From: Parafannyhessea umbonata
Lineage (GTDB): Bacteria; Actinomycetota; Coriobacteriia; Coriobacteriales; Atopobiaceae
Direction of reading: 5' to 3'
Length of the DNA stretch: 64,000 nt
NCBI RefSeq assembly: GCF_900111255.1
Contig: NZ_FOGP01000005.1
Span: forward strand, 1 to 64,000
Position numbers and translations under genes: made by a program
In this document: positions 15,844 through 26,942 of the stretch, one piece after another
Numbering within the stretch: position 1 is the first letter of the stretch
Layout of the letters: every line of letters begins with the position of its first letter
Notes under the pieces: generated by a model
Told to the model about the DNA's origin: nothing
Databases searched by the model: none
What the model saw: the letters and a program-made list of their open reading frames with translations, nothing else

Positions 15844-17091
15844 ATGGCATCTGAAATGATGGAAGCCCTGATGATGCTCTGCCAGGAGAAGCACATCGAC
15901 GAGCTGTACCTGATCGACCAGCTCGAGCAGTCTCTCGCCAAGAGCTACGCCGAGGTCATGCACCTCCAGGATGGCGCTCGCGTCACCATCGACCGCGCCA
16001 CCGGCAAGGTCTACGTGTACAAGCTCGTTCCCAAGGAGGAGTCCTGGGATGACGAGGTTGGCCTCTACACCGAGTTCGACGAGGAGGACGTTACCCCCAA
16101 GGATACGAGCCGCACCGCAGCCCAGCACGCCAAGTCCGTCATCAACGAGATCGTCCGCAACTCTGCCCGCCAGCAGATTTACGAGGAGTTCAGCCAGCGC
16201 ATCGGTGACATCATCACTGGTACCGTGCTCCAGACCACGCCCGACTTCGCCTTTATTAAGATTCGCGAGAACGTCGAGGCCGAGCTGCCCTATTTCGACC
16301 AGCGTCGCTATCCCGACGAGCGCAACGAGCGCCCAGCGGGCGAGCGTTATGCCCACAACCAGAGAATCCGTGCGATCATCGTCGACGTTCGCGACCCCAA
16401 CAGCAACCAGCCTCCCATCCGTGGCGAGCGTCAGCGTCCGTCCATCGTCGTTTCTCGTACCCATCCCGATCTGATCCGTCGCCTCTTCGAGCTTGAGGTT
16501 CCCGAGGTCTATGACGGCGTAGTCGAGATTCGCTCTGTCGCGCGAGAGGCTGGCGTCCGCTCCAAGGTCGCCGTTTCCTCCCTCGACGACCGCCTTGACC
16601 CCGTCGGAGCCTGCGTCGGCCCCAAGGGCAGCCGTGTGCGCACTGTCGTCTCCGAGCTCCGTGGTGAGCGCGTCGACGTCGTCCTATGGAGCGACGATCC
16701 CGCCAAGTGCGTTGCGAACGCTCTTTCCCCGGCGCGTGTCTCCCGCGTCCTCGTTGACCGCGAGAACAACTACGCGACGGTAATCGTCCCCGACGACCAG
16801 CTTTCGCTCGCCATCGGTAAGGAGGGTCAGAATGCCCGTCTCGCGGCCCGTCTCACCGGTATGCACATCGACATCAAGAATGAGTCTCTTGCGGCTGACA
16901 TCATGCGTGAGATGCCCAAGGAGGTCGAGGCTCCCGCAGAGGAGGGCGAGCACCGCTGCGAGTATGTCGGCCCGACCGGCATCCAATGTCGTAACATGGC
17001 TCGCCCCGGCTCCAGGTACTGCGGCATCCATGAGAAGCTTGCAGAGCTTGGCGACGACGTTATCACCGACGATCCCGACTCCCTGATCTAG
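15844..17091 (+). CDS. nusA: Transcription termination/antitermination factor NusA with a C-terminal Cys3His motif
   Basis: RNA-polymerase-associated factor for pausing, termination and antitermination. The 415-residue protein has the NusA N-terminal domain (1-115), an S1 domain (about 120-185) and two KH domains (about 200-350, with VGPKGSRVR and AIGKEGQNARLA). After an acidic linker there is an unusual tail with Cys372, Cys382, Cys393 and His396 (RCEYV...QCRN...RYCGIH), spaced like a small zinc-binding knuckle. The start is ATG 15844, ahead of which lies GGAAGGAAC; the open frame continues upstream into rimP but lacks a ribosome site. The ylxR gene often found next is absent. Confidence 0.95.
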   Translation: MASEMMEALMMLCQEKHIDELYLIDQLEQSLAKSYAEVMHLQDGARVTIDRATGKVYVYKLVPKEESWDDEVGLYTEFDEEDVTPKDTSRTAAQHAKSVINEIVRNSARQQIYEEFSQRIGDIITGTVLQTTPDFAFIKIRENVEAELPYFDQRRYPDERNERPAGERYAHNQRIRAIIVDVRDPNSNQPPIRGERQRPSIVVSRTHPDLIRRLFELEVPEVYDGVVEIRSVAREAGVRSKVAVSSLDDRLDPVGACVGPKGSRVRTVVSELRGERVDVVLWSDDPAKCVANALSPARVSRVLVDRENNYATVIVPDDQLSLAIGKEGQNARLAARLTGMHIDIKNESLAADIMREMPKEVEAPAEEGEHRCEYVGPTGIQCRNMARPGSRYCGIHEKLAELGDDVITDDPDSLI

Positions 17092-17145
17092 CGCGAAACG
17101 TTAGGTCCCGATTCGTTTCGCCCTACGGAAAGGAAGGTTGGTCAC

Positions 17146-19755
17146 ATGGCAAAGACCCGCGTACATGACCTTGCCAAGGAATATGGCATGACAAGCAAGG
17201 AGATGCTTGGGCATCTCGCAGACATGAAGATTCCCGCGAAGTCGCCGTCCTCCACCCTTGAGGATGCCTACGTCTCCATCGTCCGCAAGAAACTCAAGCC
17301 AATCCTGGAGGAGCGTGCCGCGGTCATCGAGGCCGAGAAGAAGGCCGAGGCCGAGAAGAAGGCCGAGGAGGAGCGCATCGCTGCCGAAAAGGCGGAGAAG
17401 GAGCGCATCGAGGCCGAGAAGCGCCGCGAGAAGGAACGTGCCGAGGAGGAGAGGCGTCGTGCCGCCGAGGAGGCCGCTCGCAAGGAGGCCGAGGAGAAGC
17501 GCGCCGCCGAGGAGGCCGCTCGCAAGGAGGAAGAGGAGCGCAACCGCGTGCGCGACAACGCTCCGAAGAGCACTCCGTCCTTCTCGAGCCTGCTTGACCA
17601 GATCGCCCAGCAGGAGAAGGTCCTCCAGCAGCAGGCGGAGGAGAACGCCCAGAAGAAAGAAGCTTCGAGGGGCCGTGGCGACTCCGATGGCCGTAGGGGC
17701 AGGAAGAACTCCTCCTCCAGGAACAACTCCGCCGACACCGAGTCCGAGAGTCGCGGTCGCGGTAAGGGCCGCAAGGGCGGTCGCCGCGGAGGTCAGGAGG
17801 AGGACCGCTACTCCCGCATGGCCAGGGAGGCCGAGGAGTACAGCAGGTCTAAGGTGCTCGAGGAGGCCCGCGAGGCCGTCGAGGAGGCGACCCGCGAGTC
17901 GACCGGCAGGCGCAAGGAACGCAAGAAGCGCCGCAAGCAGCAGCAGGCCGAGGCGGCCAAGGAGGCCCGCATCGAGGAGGCCCTCGCCAACGACCAGGAC
18001 ATCTCGCAGCTTGACACGGTTAAGGTTCCCCAGGGTTCCACCGTCGCCGACCTGGCCGACCTTCTGGGTATCAACCCGAACGACATCATCAAGCGCCTGT
18101 TCCTCCTGGGAACCCCGCTCACGATGACCGAGTCCATGTCCGACGAGCTCATCGAGCTCGTCGCCGACGACCTCGGCCGTGACGTTAAGGTCATGACCAA
18201 GGAGGAGGAGAACTCCTTCACGTTCTACGACGACCCGAAGGACCTTAAGCCGCGTCCGCCCGTGGTTACCGTCATGGGCCACGTTGACCACGGCAAAACC
18301 AGCCTTCTGGACGCCATCCGTCACACCGGTGTTGCCGAGGGCGAGGCAGGCGGCATCACCCAGGCCATCGGCGCGTCTCAGGTCAAGATCAATGACCGCA
18401 TCATCACGTTCATTGATACGCCTGGCCACGAGACCTTTACCGCCATGCGTGCCCGTGGCGCCAAGGTTACCGATATCGTCATCCTGATCGTCGCCGCAGA
18501 TGACGGCGTCATGCCTCAGACCATCGAGTCCATCAACCACGCGAAGGCCGCCGAGGTGCCCATCATCGTCGCCGTAAACAAGATCGACAAGCCCGGTGCC
18601 GATCCGACCCGCGTGCGTCAGGAGCTCACCGAATACGGCATCATTCCTGAGGAGTGGGGCGGACAGAACATGTTCGTCGACATCTCGGCAAAGAAGCACA
18701 TGGGCATCGACACCCTTCTTGAGAGCGTCCTGCTTGAGGCCGACGTTCTTGAGCTCAAGGCCAATCCCGACACATTCGCTTCCGGCAACGTCCTCGAGGC
18801 GAAGCTCGACCGCGGCCGCGGCTCGGTCGCGACGCTGCTGGTCAACCGTGGCACCCTTCACGTTGGCGACGCCATCGTTGCGGGTCTCTCCTTCGGCAAG
18901 ATCCGCGCCATGATCGACCCCCGCGGCAACAACGTCACCGAGGCGGGTCCCTCGTACCCCGTCGAGGTCCTCGGCCTTCAGAGCGTCCCCATGGCCGGTG
19001 ATGAGTTCCGCGTCTTCCAGGACGAGCGCGACGCCCGTAGCCTCGCGGACGAGCGTGCGCTCAAGGCTCGCATCGAGGAGCAGAACAAGGTCAAGCACGT
19101 CACCCTCGAGAATCTGTTCACCACAATGGAAGATGCCGAGGTCAAGGAGCTCAACCTCATCATCAAGGCGGACGTCCAGGGTTCCATTGAGGCCCTTCAG
19201 GACTCGCTCGACAAGATGGATCAATCCGAGGTTCGCATCAACACGATTCACTCTGCCGTCGGCGCCATCACCGAGACCGACGTCATTCTTGCAGACGCCT
19301 CCAACGCCATCATCATCGGCTTCGGCGTTCGTCCCGAGTCGAAGGCCAAGGCCGCCGCAGAGCACGCCGGCGTCGAGATCAGGACCTACAGTGTCATCTA
19401 CAAGTGCATCGAGGATATCGATGCCGCTCGCATCGGCATGCTCAAGCCGACCGAGCAGGAGGTCCAGACCGCCTCGATCGAGGTTCGCAACACCTTCAAG
19501 GTTCCCAAGGTCGGCATCGCCGCTGGCTGCATGGTCGAGGACGGCGAGGTCTCTCGCGACGACCTCTGCAGGCTCGTGCGCGACGGCATCGTCGTCTACG
19601 AGGGACGGCTTGCGTCGCTGCGCCGCTACAAGGACGACGTCAAGTCCGTCAAGGCGGGCTTCGAGTGCGGCGTGGGACTCGAGAACTTCCAGGACATCCA
19701 TGTTGGCGACGTCATCGAGACGTATCGCATCGAGCAGGTCGCCCGAACGGAGTAG
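17146..19755 (+). CDS. infB: Translation initiation factor IF-2
   Basis: GTPase that brings initiator fMet-tRNA to the 30S subunit and promotes subunit joining. The 869-residue protein has an N-terminal IF2N-like segment, a long Glu/Lys/Arg/Ala-rich charged region (about 50-270) predicted to be helical or disordered, a second IF2N domain, then the G domain with GHVDHGKT (378-385), DTPGHETF and NKID, followed by domains II-IV. The ATG at 17146 follows GGAAAGGAAGG. It lies 54 nt after nusA and 6 nt before rbfA. Confidence 0.97.
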   Translation: MAKTRVHDLAKEYGMTSKEMLGHLADMKIPAKSPSSTLEDAYVSIVRKKLKPILEERAAVIEAEKKAEAEKKAEEERIAAEKAEKERIEAEKRREKERAEEERRRAAEEAARKEAEEKRAAEEAARKEEEERNRVRDNAPKSTPSFSSLLDQIAQQEKVLQQQAEENAQKKEASRGRGDSDGRRGRKNSSSRNNSADTESESRGRGKGRKGGRRGGQEEDRYSRMAREAEEYSRSKVLEEAREAVEEATRESTGRRKERKKRRKQQQAEAAKEARIEEALANDQDISQLDTVKVPQGSTVADLADLLGINPNDIIKRLFLLGTPLTMTESMSDELIELVADDLGRDVKVMTKEEENSFTFYDDPKDLKPRPPVVTVMGHVDHGKTSLLDAIRHTGVAEGEAGGITQAIGASQVKINDRIITFIDTPGHETFTAMRARGAKVTDIVILIVAADDGVMPQTIESINHAKAAEVPIIVAVNKIDKPGADPTRVRQELTEYGIIPEEWGGQNMFVDISAKKHMGIDTLLESVLLEADVLELKANPDTFASGNVLEAKLDRGRGSVATLLVNRGTLHVGDAIVAGLSFGKIRAMIDPRGNNVTEAGPSYPVEVLGLQSVPMAGDEFRVFQDERDARSLADERALKARIEEQNKVKHVTLENLFTTMEDAEVKELNLIIKADVQGSIEALQDSLDKMDQSEVRINTIHSAVGAITETDVILADASNAIIIGFGVRPESKAKAAAEHAGVEIRTYSVIYKCIEDIDAARIGMLKPTEQEVQTASIEVRNTFKVPKVGIAAGCMVEDGEVSRDDLCRLVRDGIVVYEGRLASLRRYKDDVKSVKAGFECGVGLENFQDIHVGDVIETYRIEQVARTE

Positions 19756-19761
19756 TCGCTT

Positions 19762-20172
19762 ATGAAGCAGAATCGCAATTCTCGCCGCATCAACAAGATC
19801 GCGCGTGAAAAGCTGGCAAGCATCCTTCTGTTCGAGGTTTCCGACCCCGACCTGGCGCTCGTGACCCTTACGAGCGTCGAGGTCTCGGTCGACAAGTCCG
19901 TGCTCAAGGCCTATGTCAGCTGCGACAGGGACCGCTATGAGGATGTCTCTGCAGCCCTTCAGAGGGCCAAGGGGCGCATCCGCGGCTTGCTGGGCCATGC
20001 GCTCGACTGGCGCGTCACCCCTGAGCTCATCTTCGAGATCGACACGACCGCCGACGAGGCGGAGCGCATCGCCATCGCCCTTGAGAACGTGCCTCCGACG
20101 CTCTCTGTCGAGAAGGACGATGCGGGCTATCCTGTTGCATCCGACGAAGACGAAGAGGAACCAAAGGAGTAG
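19762..20172 (+). CDS. rbfA: 30S ribosome-binding factor RbfA
   Basis: Small KH-fold factor for late 30S maturation and 16S rRNA 5'-end processing. The 136 residues begin with the typical 'RRINKIAREKLASILLFEVSDP' pattern and contain 'VTLTSVEVSVD' and 'ALQRAKGRIR'; an acidic tail of about 15 residues ends the protein. Directly downstream of infB, the usual place. Confidence 0.93.
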   Translation: MKQNRNSRRINKIAREKLASILLFEVSDPDLALVTLTSVEVSVDKSVLKAYVSCDRDRYEDVSAALQRAKGRIRGLLGHALDWRVTPELIFEIDTTADEAERIAIALENVPPTLSVEKDDAGYPVASDEDEEEPKE

Positions 20173-20177
20173 CTCGA

Positions 20178-21212
20178 ATGGGATTGTGTTTTAGCCCTGA
20201 GCAGGCGGAGTCCTTCTCTGAGATTGAGGGGCTCATCGAGTCAAGTCAGACAATCGCCATCTGTGCTCACACTAGTCCGGATGGCGATGCCCTGGGGTCG
20301 ACTCTCGGACTCAGGCAAGTCATCCTCTCCAAATGGCCCGACAAGTGCGTCGTCGGCCTGCTGGCGGACGACGACCAGGTCCCTCGCATCTACTCCTACC
20401 TTCCGGGCGCGGGCCAGCTCGTTCATGCCTCCGACTTCGACGAGAGCGTTGACCTCTTCGTGAGCGTCGACGTCTCCGTCGCTAGTCGCCTCAACGAGGG
20501 CGAGAAGGTCATGCGCCGCGCTCGTAGGACCGCCATCATCGACCACCATCCCTGCGACGATCCTGAGGCGGACGCGTACTTCATCAGGCCTGACGCGGCG
20601 GCGGTCGGCGTGCTCGTCTGCGAGTTCGCCCTTCAGCTTGGTGTTGAGGTGACGGCCGATATTGCGCGCTGCCTCTACTGCGCCGTCGCGACTGACACTG
20701 GCAGGTTTCAGTACCAGAATGCCGACCCGGAGTCGTTTCAGGTCGCATCCCTCCTGGTCGACGCTGGCGCTTCGCCCTCCGAGCTGTCGCTCAACGTCTA
20801 TCAGAACTTCAGCCTCTCCTATCTTCACCTGGAGTCCCTCGTGATGGGCAGGATCACGACGTTTGCTGACGGCAAAATCTCTTACAGCTACGCGACCTCA
20901 GCCGACCTCGAGCGTACGGGCGCGAGTCTCGACGAGTGCGATGGCCTCGTCGATGTCGTCAGGAGCGTCGCCAGCTCCGAGGTCGCCCTGTTTCTTAAGG
21001 AGGTTCCCGGCAACAAGGTCCGAGGCAACCTCCGCTCAAAGACGGATAAGGACGTGTCGCAGGTCGCCCGTTCCCTTGGCGGCGGAGGGCACAAGGCTGC
21101 CGCAGGCTTTACGGTGGAAGGCGATATCGACCAAGCCCTGGCGTCGGCGTTGCCCCAGCTTGTCGCGCTCTTCTCGGATGCGCGTAAGCAGGAGGGAAAC
21201 GATAGCGAGTGA
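20178..21212 (+). CDS. nrnA: DHH/DHHA1 phosphoesterase, NrnA-like nanoRNase/pAp phosphatase
   Basis: By family, degrades 2-5 nt RNA fragments and dephosphorylates pAp in the cytoplasm. The 344 residues show all DHH-family metal motifs: HTSPDGDALGS (31-41), VDVS (97-100), DHHP (122-125) and the C-terminal DHHA1 signature GGGGHKAAAGF. The start ATG 20178 has AAAGGAG upstream. It lies between rbfA and truB, the common position for this gene, and overlaps truB by four bases. Confidence 0.9.
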   Translation: MGLCFSPEQAESFSEIEGLIESSQTIAICAHTSPDGDALGSTLGLRQVILSKWPDKCVVGLLADDDQVPRIYSYLPGAGQLVHASDFDESVDLFVSVDVSVASRLNEGEKVMRRARRTAIIDHHPCDDPEADAYFIRPDAAAVGVLVCEFALQLGVEVTADIARCLYCAVATDTGRFQYQNADPESFQVASLLVDAGASPSELSLNVYQNFSLSYLHLESLVMGRITTFADGKISYSYATSADLERTGASLDECDGLVDVVRSVASSEVALFLKEVPGNKVRGNLRSKTDKDVSQVARSLGGGGHKAAAGFTVEGDIDQALASALPQLVALFSDARKQEGNDSE

Positions 21213-22132
21213 AGCGTGGTCTCAGCGGAATAAACTGCCTCCTGGCGGTCGACAAGCCATTGGGCATGTCGAGTCATGACGTTGTCAACAAGGTTCGGCG
21301 CGCGCTTGGCGAGCGTAGGGTCGGCCATGCCGGCACGCTTGACCCGGCCGCCTCGGGCGTCCTCGTCGTCGGCGTCGGACAGGGAACCAGGCTGATGGGT
21401 AATCTCACCCTGGACACTAAGTCTTACCTCGCCCAGGTCGAGTTCGGGTTCGAGACGTCGACCGACGATGCCGAGGGTGAGCCCGTCGCCCGTGCCGAGG
21501 TTTCCGACGAGCTGCACGATCTCGGGTACGCTCGTCGCGTCGTCTCCGGCCTGGTGGGGGAGCACGATCAGATCCCTCCTGCGTACTCGGCCATCTCCGT
21601 CGACGGGAAGCGCGCCTACGCCCGGGCGCGGTCCGGCGAGGAGGTCGTCCTGCCCAGCCGCCATGTGAGCGTGCTCGAGGCGGACTGCCTTTCCTGCGGC
21701 GGTGACCCGCTCGTGTGGACCTGCGCCTTCACCGTCTCGAAGGGGACCTACATTCGCAGCATCGCTCGCGACCTCGGCCGCCAGCTTGGAACTGCGGCGC
21801 ACCTCCGCGGCCTGCGCAGGACCGCCTCGGGGTCTATCGACATCGGCTGCTGTCTCACGCTCGAGCAGGTTGCCGAGCTTGGTCCCGGGCGTATCGTCAC
21901 GCGTGCGCTCGATCCGCTTGCTTGCCTTGGCATCGTCTCCCAGGAGCTTGGCAAGAGGACTCTCGCGGACGCCATGTGCGGCAAGTCCATTCCTAACCGC
22001 TCCGGCGCCGCCGAGGGCGAGCGCGTCGGCCTCGTGTCCGACGGCAAGCTGATGGGCATCTGGCATGTCGTTGGCTCGTCGCTGCGCTGCGACGCAAACT
22101 TTCCATCGGGCGTCTCGGGGGTGGTCCTGTGA
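21209..22132 (+). CDS. truB: tRNA pseudouridine(55) synthase TruB
   Basis: Makes pseudouridine 55 in the T-loop of tRNAs. The 307 residues carry the TruB motif GHAGTLDPAASGVL with catalytic Asp45, the 'DKPLGMSSHDVV' N-terminal block, and a PUA-like C-terminal region. The GTG start at 21209 overlaps the nrnA stop (GTGA), and the stop overlaps the ribF start the same way, so translation of these genes is probably coupled. Confidence 0.95.
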   Translation: MKRGLSGINCLLAVDKPLGMSSHDVVNKVRRALGERRVGHAGTLDPAASGVLVVGVGQGTRLMGNLTLDTKSYLAQVEFGFETSTDDAEGEPVARAEVSDELHDLGYARRVVSGLVGEHDQIPPAYSAISVDGKRAYARARSGEEVVLPSRHVSVLEADCLSCGGDPLVWTCAFTVSKGTYIRSIARDLGRQLGTAAHLRGLRRTASGSIDIGCCLTLEQVAELGPGRIVTRALDPLACLGIVSQELGKRTLADAMCGKSIPNRSGAAEGERVGLVSDGKLMGIWHVVGSSLRCDANFPSGVSGVVL

Positions 22133-23193
22133 CGCCGCTCTCGTACCCGTTGTCCTCGGCGACGTCCAGGGAGCTCATCTGCGAGTCGGTCTTCTCCGAT
22201 GTCCAGCGCGGGTACGGTCGAGTCGAGCTTCCCTTTGGCATGGCGTACGTCGCCGATGGTGCCAGTCTTGCGGACAAGCCCCCTGTGGCATGCTGCATAG
22301 GTGCGTTCGACGGACTGCACCTGGGGCATCGCGACCTTGTCGGCTCATGCATGTCCGATGCACGCTCCCTTGGCGTCCTGAGTGCCGCGGTGACCTTCGA
22401 TCCCGACCCGAGCGAGGTGCTGTCGTGCCCCTCCGCGAGGCTTCTGGGCTGTGCTGACCGGCTTCGCGGCCTCATGTCGCTTGGCCTCGACCTCATCCTG
22501 GTCGTGCGATTCGACGAGTGCCTGGCTGCCACCGATTATCGCGCCTTCCTCGAGGACCGCCTCGGTGGGGTCGTGCGGCTCTGCAGCGTGCACGTGGGCT
22601 CGAACTTCAGGTTCGGAGCTGGTGGCGCGGGAGACGTTGCGGCAATCTCCTCCTGGGGAGAAGCGCATGGCGTTCGCTGCTGCGGCCACGACCTCGTCTG
22701 CAGCGAGGGGCTGCCCGTGAGCGCCACGCGCATACGCTCGCTCGTGGCGTCTGGCGACATCGACTCCGCCCGCGAGCTTCTCGGACGCTGCCACTTCGTG
22801 TCCGGCGTTGTCGAGCATGGCCGCGGCCAGGGCAGGGCATTCGGCTTTCCTACTGCCAATCTGCGCTTTTCTCCGCTGTCTTGCGTTCCGGGCGCTGGCG
22901 TGTACGCCGGGTTCTTCCTCTTCGGGGGAAGGGCGTGGCCAGCTGCCGTCAACGTCGGTGTCCCGCCCTCGTTCGGAGGTCCTGACCCGTTCTTCCTCGA
23001 GGCACACCTCGTGGGGTTTGAGGGTGATATCTATGGGCGCTCTGCGAGCGTCGTCTTCGTCCGCTGGCTTCGGCCCTCCCGCGTCTTCGCGTCCACCGAA
23101 GAGTTGGAGACCGTCGTTCGCGGCAACATCGATTGGGTACAAGAGAACCTAGGCGTCGGCCTGGGCGACTCTGGTCTGGAGGTGAGCGCGTGA
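22129..23193 (+). CDS. ribF: Bifunctional riboflavin kinase/FAD synthetase
   Basis: Converts riboflavin to FMN and FAD. The 354-residue protein has the nucleotidyltransferase signature GAFDGLHLGH (58-67) and 'VSATRIR', then the riboflavin kinase domain with GRGQGRAFGFPTANL (about 226-240). The N-terminus is about 35 residues longer than usual before the first strand. The GTG at 22129 overlaps the truB stop; an internal start near the ATG at 22240 (GMAYVADG) is possible. Codons here are rich in cysteine and serine compared with neighbours. Confidence 0.92.
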   Translation: MTPLSYPLSSATSRELICESVFSDVQRGYGRVELPFGMAYVADGASLADKPPVACCIGAFDGLHLGHRDLVGSCMSDARSLGVLSAAVTFDPDPSEVLSCPSARLLGCADRLRGLMSLGLDLILVVRFDECLAATDYRAFLEDRLGGVVRLCSVHVGSNFRFGAGGAGDVAAISSWGEAHGVRCCGHDLVCSEGLPVSATRIRSLVASGDIDSARELLGRCHFVSGVVEHGRGQGRAFGFPTANLRFSPLSCVPGAGVYAGFFLFGGRAWPAAVNVGVPPSFGGPDPFFLEAHLVGFEGDIYGRSASVVFVRWLRPSRVFASTEELETVVRGNIDWVQENLGVGLGDSGLEVSA

Positions 23194-25094
23194 TAACCGA
23201 TGAAGACAAGGAGCGCGTTCGACAGGCCTCCGACATCCTGCAGATTGTCGGCGAGACCGTCGAGCTGCGCCAGCGCGGGAATGACTTCTGGGGCTGCTGT
23301 CCCTTCCACCACGAGAAGAGCCCGTCGTTCCACGTCATTCCCGCCACAGGCCTCTGGCACTGCTTCGGCTGCGGGGAGGGCGGAGACATCTTCGCGTACA
23401 TCATGAAACGCGAGAGCCTGGACTTTCCCGACTCCATCCGCTACCTCGCCGACAAGGCGGGCATCGAGCTGCAGGAGGAGCGAGGCGGCCGACGCGGTCC
23501 CAAGCGCAACCGCCTGATCGAGTGCATGGGCGAGGCCGAGGCCTTCTACTCGCTCCAGCTGCTCAGGGGCAGGGGAGAAGGGCCCGACTCCGGACGCAGC
23601 TACCTTGGCGGCAGGGGATTCGGCTCCGACGTCTGCAGGCGCTGGGGGCTCGGCTACGCTCCTGGCCATGGCGCGCTCGTTCGGCACCTTCGCGAGAAGG
23701 GCTTCAGCGAGCAGGAGATGATTGCCTGCAACGCCGCGCTCGACGGAAGGGGCGGAGGAGCGCGCGACCGCTTCTTCGACCGCGTGATCTTCCCCATTCA
23801 CGACGAGCTGGGGCGCACCATAGCCATGGGCGGAAGGGTCCTGACCAAGGGAAAGCCTGCCGTCGGCGGAAAATACGTCAACACGAGCGAGACCGCGATC
23901 TTCTCGAAGAAGAAGCACCTCTTCGCCTTCGATCGTGCCAAGGACACCATGGCGGCCACCGGTACCGCCATCGTCTGCGAGGGCTACACCGACGTCATCT
24001 CGATGCACGAGGCCGGCTTCACCAACACCGTCGCGACGATGGGGACGGCCCTGACTATGGACCACGTGAAGCTCCTTGAGCGCTTTGCCAAGCAGCGGAT
24101 CATCTGCATGTTCGATGGCGACGCGGCAGGCCAGAAGGCCGCCGAGCGCGCTGTCCAGTACATCGGCAGTACCAGCGTCGAGCTGCTGTGCGTCGTGCTT
24201 CCGGACAATCAGGACCCGATGGAGTTCCTCTCGGCCCACCAGCCGTCCGAGCTCCAGGAGATCCTGGATCGGGCACGCCCTTTGATGGACTTCGTGTTCG
24301 AGAAGCGACTCGATGGCTACGACCTCTCGGTTCCCGGTCGCAGGGTGGCGGCGATGAACGACATGGCCGCCCTTCTGGCGCCGCTCAAGGGATCGATCCT
24401 CATCGACGGCTATGCCTCCCAGCTCGCCGACCTCCTTGGTGTAGAAGTGCAGCGCGTCAAGCAGATCGTGAGCGAGACGCCCGTGAAGTCTCCGGAGCAG
24501 AGGGGGACCGCACGCGCGGAGCGTCGTCCCGAGTATGATGCGAGAAGCTACGACGAGGTGCCCGCCTACGACGGACCTTATGGCGATCCGGTTCCCGCCC
24601 GCCCCTCGGGCTTCGGATCGATGCGGGGCCTGACCACGGACGAGAAGATGATCAAGGCGTCTGAGCGGGAGCTCCTCTCGCTCATCGCGACCCACCCCGA
24701 CGTTCTGAGGCCCCAGTCGGAGCGCATCGCATCGTTCACCTGGACCGATCCGCGATATGAGAGCATGGCCTGGGCCATGCTCGCGACGCCTGCGGGATCA
24801 TCTCCCCAGGACGTGGTGGCCGCGGCCTCCGAGGTCGTCCCCGAGGCACCCCGCGTGCTCTCCTCTGGACGGCTCGAGTCGACCTCCGCAATGTCAACCG
24901 AGGACCGAGCTTCATTCCTCCTTGACATGATCGACCTCTGGTCGAGCAGGCGTGAGATTCGCAGAATCAAGGGAAAGCTCAAGTCCGCTTCCTGCAGCGT
25001 GAATGATGCCGAGTCGGTAGAGCTGTTCAAGAAGGCGACCGAGCTACAAAAGCACGTAAATGAGTTGTCAAATAAGGTTTCAAGTGTTGTATGA
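23190..25094 (+). CDS. dnaG: DNA primase DnaG
   Basis: Synthesises RNA primers at the replication fork. The 634-residue protein has the CHC2 zinc finger (Cys37, His40, Cys58, Cys61 in 'CPFH...CFGC'), the catalytic core, and the TOPRIM domain with VCEGYTDVIS and FDGDAAGQKA. A C-terminal helical region binds DnaB. The start GTG at 23190 overlaps the ribF stop (GTGA). The open frame continues 19 codons upstream inside ribF without a ribosome site. rpoD follows after 50 nt, giving a dnaG-rpoD pair like the classic macromolecular synthesis operon. Confidence 0.95.
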   Translation: MITDEDKERVRQASDILQIVGETVELRQRGNDFWGCCPFHHEKSPSFHVIPATGLWHCFGCGEGGDIFAYIMKRESLDFPDSIRYLADKAGIELQEERGGRRGPKRNRLIECMGEAEAFYSLQLLRGRGEGPDSGRSYLGGRGFGSDVCRRWGLGYAPGHGALVRHLREKGFSEQEMIACNAALDGRGGGARDRFFDRVIFPIHDELGRTIAMGGRVLTKGKPAVGGKYVNTSETAIFSKKKHLFAFDRAKDTMAATGTAIVCEGYTDVISMHEAGFTNTVATMGTALTMDHVKLLERFAKQRIICMFDGDAAGQKAAERAVQYIGSTSVELLCVVLPDNQDPMEFLSAHQPSELQEILDRARPLMDFVFEKRLDGYDLSVPGRRVAAMNDMAALLAPLKGSILIDGYASQLADLLGVEVQRVKQIVSETPVKSPEQRGTARAERRPEYDARSYDEVPAYDGPYGDPVPARPSGFGSMRGLTTDEKMIKASERELLSLIATHPDVLRPQSERIASFTWTDPRYESMAWAMLATPAGSSPQDVVAAASEVVPEAPRVLSSGRLESTSAMSTEDRASFLLDMIDLWSSRREIRRIKGKLKSASCSVNDAESVELFKKATELQKHVNELSNKVSSVV

Positions 25095-25144
25095 GCGCAT
25101 TTTTTGGGTAACATCTCAAAGGCATATGCGTCGAAAGGATTTCT

Positions 25145-26494
<1,350 letters not shown>

Positions 26495-26497
26495 CCC

Positions 26498-26533
26498 CAC
26501 GCAAGTGGCTTAAGATGCGGATTTGCGTGCCTT
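26498..26533 (+). terminator. Possible terminator of rpoD
   Basis: CACGCAA (26498-26504) pairs with TTGCGTG (26523-26529) across an 18-nt loop, and CCTTTTG follows. The large loop makes this weaker than the other terminators. Confidence 0.5.
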
Positions 26534-26564
26534 TTGATAACTGCCAAGAAATTTGATTTTCTGC

Positions 26565-26592
26565 TTGCATCGTGAGGGCGTATCCGTATACT
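26565..26592 (+). promoter_or_regulatory. Promoter of the tRNA-Asn pair
   Basis: TTGCAT (26565-26570) and TATACT (26587-26592) are separated by 16 nt, putting transcription start about 20 nt before the first tRNA. One transcript probably carries both copies to the terminator at 26819. Confidence 0.7.
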
Positions 26593-26619
26593 TATTTCTT
26601 GCGTCGCGAGAGCGATTAT

Positions 26620-26694
26620 TCCCCGATGGCGCAGTGGTAGCGCAGCTGACTGTTAATCAGCGTGTCGCAGGTTCGAATCCTGCTCGGGGAGCCA
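26620..26694 (+). tRNA. tRNA-Asn (anticodon GTT), copy 1
   Basis: A full cloverleaf: acceptor arm TCCCCGA/TCGGGGA (26620-26626/26684-26690), D-arm GCGC..GCGC, anticodon stem GCTGA/TCAGC with GTT at 26652-26654, T-arm GCAGG-TTCGAAT-CCTGC, discriminator G and encoded CCA (26692-26694). Confidence 0.97.
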
Positions 26695-26734
26695 GAATCT
26701 TCGCAGCTGGAGCTAATGCTTCGGCTGCTTATAT

Positions 26735-26809
26735 TCCCCGATGGCGCAGTGGTAGCGCAGCTGACTGTTAATCAGCGTGTCGCAGGTTCGAATCCTGCTC
26801 GGGGAGCCA
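26735..26809 (+). tRNA. tRNA-Asn (anticodon GTT), copy 2
   Basis: Base-for-base copy of the first tRNA shifted by 115 nt, including the encoded CCA; anticodon at 26767-26769. Identity stops within a few bases of the tRNA ends, so the duplicated unit is essentially the mature tRNA or has been kept identical by selection or gene conversion. Confidence 0.97.
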
Positions 26810-26818
26810 TGATTTTTC

Positions 26819-26848
26819 AGCCCGGGATCTTCTGCTCCCGGGCTTTTT
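26819..26848 (+). terminator. Intrinsic terminator of the tRNA-Asn transcript
   Basis: AGCCCGGGA (26819-26827) pairs exactly with TCCCGGGCT (26836-26844), followed by a T run to 26848. Confidence 0.9.
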
Positions 26849-26933
26849 GTTTGCTCGCATTCTGGTCTTGAGCTGCGCTTTGACTTGCCTGCTCTGACGT
26901 TTGTATGGCATCCACGGCCGCAATAGGCTCCTA

Positions 26934-26942
26934 TGCTAATAT
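26934..26942 (+). promoter_or_regulatory. Extended -10 promoter for the polysaccharide export genes
   Basis: TGCTAATAT is a TGn-extended -10 about 60 nt before the permease start. TTGTAT at 26901 is too far away to be its -35, so the promoter would be of the extended -10 kind. Confidence 0.45.

Noticed and set aside
17334-17550. Repeated Glu/Lys/Ala codons in infB as a tandem DNA repeat
   Set aside because: They encode the ordinary charged N-terminal region of IF-2 and are not exact DNA repeats.
17101-19998. 965-codon open frame on the strand opposite infB
   Set aside because: It mirrors the high-GC third codon positions of infB, has Leu/Val/Asp-rich low-complexity translation, no ribosome site and no recognisable domain; infB is certain.
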